Source: JAJXWB01 sp965246795
Lineage (GTDB): Bacteria > Pseudomonadota > Alphaproteobacteria > Rhizobiales > Beijerinckiaceae
DNA: 64,000 bases
Assembly: GCA_965246795.1 (NCBI GenBank)
Contig: CBDFFN010000021.1
Span: forward strand, 62,001-126,000
Reading direction: 5' to 3'
Of the stretch, positions 61,449 through 64,000 are shown one piece after another (positions within the stretch are counted from its first letter, which is position 1; each line of letters starts with the position of its first letter). A program made the position numbers and the translations under genes. The notes beneath the pieces are model-generated. The model searched no databases. It was not told the origin of the DNA and was given only the letters and a program-made list of their open reading frames with translations.

Positions 61449-62527
61449 TCGGCTTCACCCTCGGCCGCTATTTCTCCTGGCGATTCCTGGAGACGATCCT
61501 CGCCGTCTTCATCGCCATCAGCGGCCTGTCGTTCCTGATCGACTTCGTCGAGATGCTGCGCCGTGCCGGTGACGTACCGGGTGCGCGCGCCGGCGTCGTG
61601 GCGCTGCTCTCGTTCCTGCGTGTTCCGTCCGTCTCGGAGCAGATTCTGCCCTTCGCGGTCCTGTTCGGCACGATGGCCGCCTTCGTGAACCTGACCCGCA
61701 AGCTCGAGCTCGTCATCGCCCGCGCGTCTGGCGTGTCGGTCTGGGGCTTTCTCGTGCCGCCGCTCCTGATCGCGACCCTGCTCGGCGTTGTCTCGATCAC
61801 GCTCTACAATCCGCTGGCCGCCGAGATGAAGCAGCGCGCCGACCAGATGGAGACCGAACTCTTCGGCCGCCCCGGCAGCGACAAGGATTCGAGCATCTGG
61901 ATTCGGCAGCGCTCGGTCGACGGCAAGGCGACGATCCGCGCGGATCGGATCAGCGATGGCGGTCGGACGCTCACAAAGGTGCTCGCCTATCTCGACGATC
62001 CGCAGGGCCGTTTCGTCGAGCGGGTCGAAGCGGCGCGGGCGACCCTCTCTGGCGGCGCTTGGCGGCTCGAGGATGCGACCGTCGTGCGTCAGGGCGAACA
62101 GGCCGAGACGGTCAACGTCTATCTCCTTGCGACGGATCTCACGGCCGAGGACGTGCTGCAGAGCGCCGCCTCGCCCGAATCCGTGCCCTTCTGGAACCTG
62201 CCGGCGATCGAGGGCCGCACCGAACTCGCTGGCCTCGATGCGACGCAATACCGGCTGCACTATCAGTCGCTGCTGGCGCGGCCGCTTCTTCTCATCGCGA
62301 TGGTCCTCGTAGCGGCGGCGTTTTCCTTAAGATTTGTCCGGTTTGGTGGAATCGGTAAAATGGTCGCCAGTGGTGTCGTGGCGGGCTTCGTTCTGTATGT
62401 CGTGACGAAGCTGGTCGCGAACATGGGCGGGGCCGGCCTATTGAGCGCGCCTGTTGCGGCTTGGTCGCCGGCTTTGGTCGGCAGTTTGTTGGGTGCGCTT
62501 GCGTTGCTGCATCAGGAGGACGGTTGA
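61445..62527 (+). CDS. lptG: LPS export ABC transporter permease LptG
   Basis: This 360-residue inner-membrane protein begins MIGFTLGRYFSWRFLETI, with SFLIDFVEMLRRAG in the first helix region. It has three N-terminal helices, a periplasmic beta-jellyroll (about residues 100-265) and three C-terminal helices. This is the LptG rather than LptF pattern. LptG pairs with LptF in LptB2FG to extract LPS from the membrane. LptF is not encoded beside it, as it usually is. The stop overlaps lptD as TGATG. Confidence 0.92.
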   Translation: MIGFTLGRYFSWRFLETILAVFIAISGLSFLIDFVEMLRRAGDVPGARAGVVALLSFLRVPSVSEQILPFAVLFGTMAAFVNLTRKLELVIARASGVSVWGFLVPPLLIATLLGVVSITLYNPLAAEMKQRADQMETELFGRPGSDKDSSIWIRQRSVDGKATIRADRISDGGRTLTKVLAYLDDPQGRFVERVEAARATLSGGAWRLEDATVVRQGEQAETVNVYLLATDLTAEDVLQSAASPESVPFWNLPAIEGRTELAGLDATQYRLHYQSLLARPLLLIAMVLVAAAFSLRFVRFGGIGKMVASGVVAGFVLYVVTKLVANMGGAGLLSAPVAAWSPALVGSLLGALALLHQEDG

Positions 62528-64000
62528 TGGGGCGGCGTAATAGCCCCGTCGATGAACGGTGGGAGCGCCTGCGCCGCCGCGCGTCCGCCTTGCGCCTTCC
62601 GTTTGCCCTCGTGCTTGCGATCGGAACGCTGCTGGTAGCGTCGGCCCGCGCCCAGGCGCCGGCTAACCCGCCGCAGCGCATGGTCGTCGAAGCGCAGGAA
62701 CTCATCCAGGACAACAACCGCAACACCGTCACGGCGCGCGGCAACGTCCAAATTTACTACAAGGGCCGCACGCTCGAAGCCGATCGCGTCATCTACGATC
62801 GTAATACGTCACGCGTCTTCGCTGAAGGGCGCGCAAAACTCACGGAGGAGAACGGCGCGGTCTCCTTCGCCGAACGCTTCGATCTGACCGACGACCTGCG
62901 GCAGGGCTTCATCGACAGCCTGCGCTCCGAGACCACCGACAAAACCTATCTCAGCTCGCCGCGCGCAGAATACGCCGGCGATACGCGAGTTTACGACCGC
63001 ACGACATATACTGCCTGCGAACCTTGCGAAGACGCCGACCGTGCGCCGATCTGGCGTGTGCGCGCCCGTAAGGTCATCCACCGGACGGACGAGCAGAACC
63101 TGTATTTCGAGGATGCGTCGCTCGAACTGTTCGGGCTTCCGATTGCCTACTTGCCGTTCATGTCCGTTCCCGATCCTAGCGTAAAGCGCCGTTCCGGTAT
63201 TTTAAGCCCGCATGTCACCTTCAAATCGCAACTCGGCTACGGGTTTGGTATCCCGATTTTCTACGCGGTCGGGCCGAATATCGACCTGACGTTCACGCCA
63301 ACGTTCTACACAAAGCAGGGCGTGCTCGGAGAGATCGACTACAAGCACCGGCTCGACAACGGCGCGTTCGGCGTGCGGCTCGACGGTATCGTTCCGCTCA
63401 ATCGAACCGCTTTCGCAAATGCGCCCTTCGGCGCATCCGATCGCAAATTCCGCGGCGCGGTCTCCTCGACCGGCGAGTTCAATATCAACCAGAACTGGAA
63501 GTTCGGCTGGGACGGCGCCTACCTGACCGACCGTTATTTCCTGCAGGACTTCCAGCTCTACAATAATCTCTACAACAGTTACTTCTTCCGCGAAGTTTCC
63601 TCGACCGCCTACCTGACCGGCAAAGGTCAGGGCAGCTATTTCGATTTGAGGACCTTCGCGTTCCAAGGCCTGTCGCCGCGCGATTACCAGCCGCAGATTG
63701 GCTTTATCCTGCCGCAGCTCGAATACAACAAGGTCGTGCCCGTGCCGACGGCCTTCACAGGCGGCATCGGCGGCCAGCTCGAGTTCGATCTCAATGTTTC
63801 GAACACGCATGCGGATGCGGCGCTCTACGATCCCATTCGCCCGCGCACGCTCGATTCCATCTACAACACAAACTACGTCTGCCAGTTCTACACGCCGGGC
63901 ATCACGCCCAATGCTTCTCAATGTCTGCTGCGTGGCATCGGTGGTGACTATGCCCGCGCAACTGGTCAGGTGTCCTACCAGCGCCGCTTTATCGATCCGA
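62527..64000 (+). CDS. lptD: LPS-assembly outer-membrane protein LptD (5' part)
   Basis: The frame opens with the ATG overlapping the lptG stop and is open to the window edge. A signal peptide (LVLAIGTLLVASARAQ) is followed by the OstA jellyroll (NTVTARGNVQIYYKGRTLEA; TYTACEPCEDADRAPIWRVR with its paired cysteines), then the LptD barrel (PFMSVPDPSVKRRSGILSPH and LQDFQLYNNLYNSYFFREVS). LptD inserts LPS into the outer leaflet. At least 491 residues are present; the C-terminus is outside. Confidence 0.95.
   Translation, partial: MGRRNSPVDERWERLRRRASALRLPFALVLAIGTLLVASARAQAPANPPQRMVVEAQELIQDNNRNTVTARGNVQIYYKGRTLEADRVIYDRNTSRVFAEGRAKLTEENGAVSFAERFDLTDDLRQGFIDSLRSETTDKTYLSSPRAEYAGDTRVYDRTTYTACEPCEDADRAPIWRVRARKVIHRTDEQNLYFEDASLELFGLPIAYLPFMSVPDPSVKRRSGILSPHVTFKSQLGYGFGIPIFYAVGPNIDLTFTPTFYTKQGVLGEIDYKHRLDNGAFGVRLDGIVPLNRTAFANAPFGASDRKFRGAVSSTGEFNINQNWKFGWDGAYLTDRYFLQDFQLYNNLYNSYFFREVSSTAYLTGKGQGSYFDLRTFAFQGLSPRDYQPQIGFILPQLEYNKVVPVPTAFTGGIGGQLEFDLNVSNTHADAALYDPIRPRTLDSIYNTNYVCQFYTPGITPNASQCLLRGIGGDYARATGQVSYQRRFIDP

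Overview
The window is a GC-rich, gene-dense chromosomal segment of an alphaproteobacterium, most likely in the order Hyphomicrobiales (Rhizobiales). The evidence is gene content and order: popZ next to tolC and a PCMT-like gene; divK-pleD facing rpmG, with DUF3572 and dinB beside them; topA and rnr with DUF983 and NUDIX genes; eipB; a CDP-alcohol transferase-perM-hdaA-ppk-ppx run; purM-purN; and pepA-holC next to lptG-lptD. The genus cannot be fixed by eye. No rRNA, tRNA, CRISPR array, prophage or insertion sequence was recognised.

Layout. 1-3.4 kb: end of a surface protein, FUSC and TfoX-like genes, an Fe-S carrier, an FtsB-like divisome protein and PopZ. 3.5-8.5 kb: TolC, a PCMT-like methyltransferase, an MFS transporter, a small membrane protein and PyrB. 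8.7-15.6 kb: TopA, GNAT, a TetR gene with two candidate operators, and RNase R. 15.6-18.4 kb: transglutaminase-like protein, outer-membrane protein and Ogt. 18.5-21.7 kb: DUF983, NUDIX, an embedded RHH/ParE toxin-antitoxin pair, MFS and RpmG. 21.7-22.1 kb: a structured intergenic region. 22.1-28.9 kb: PleD, DivK, DUF3572, DinB, EipB, GDPD, a GNAT-like protein and an SMR exporter. 29-34 kb: RNase D, a membrane protein, a carboxylesterase, then an ECF sigma/NrsF/MXKDX-peptide module. 34-41.4 kb: a leftward operon for phospholipid, DnaA control and polyphosphate. 41.5-49.9 kb: PurMN, a molybdopterin oxidoreductase, globin, SDR, a caspase-like protein, GST and Ndk. 50-53.3 kb: divergent KatG and OxyR. 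53.4-57.9 kb: cupin-like and FemAB-like pair, ABC-F and a Gly/Tyr-rich secreted peptide. 58-64 kb: MFS, HolC, PepA, a leader ORF, LptG and the start of LptD.

The points most worth following are: (1) the ECF sigma/NrsF/MXKDX unit, whose peptide gene has a GTAACC-N16-CGAA promoter matching, as I recall, the published Caulobacter sigma-F site; (2) two families of dispersed intergenic palindromes, one arranged as head-to-head REP pairs and one bordered by GCATGTCC/GGACATGC; (3) a 19-bp stem near 21.85 kb that is complete only on the minus strand, through four G-U wobbles; (4) a 17-codon leader ORF overlapping lptG, at a locus where the usual lptF is missing; (5) an apparent frameshift at the start of the TfoX-like gene; (6) two matched 16-bp operators in front of a TetR gene.

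Many neighbouring genes overlap by 1 or 4 bases (ATGA, GTGA, TTGA, TGATG). I used this, with Shine-Dalgarno matches, to choose starts.
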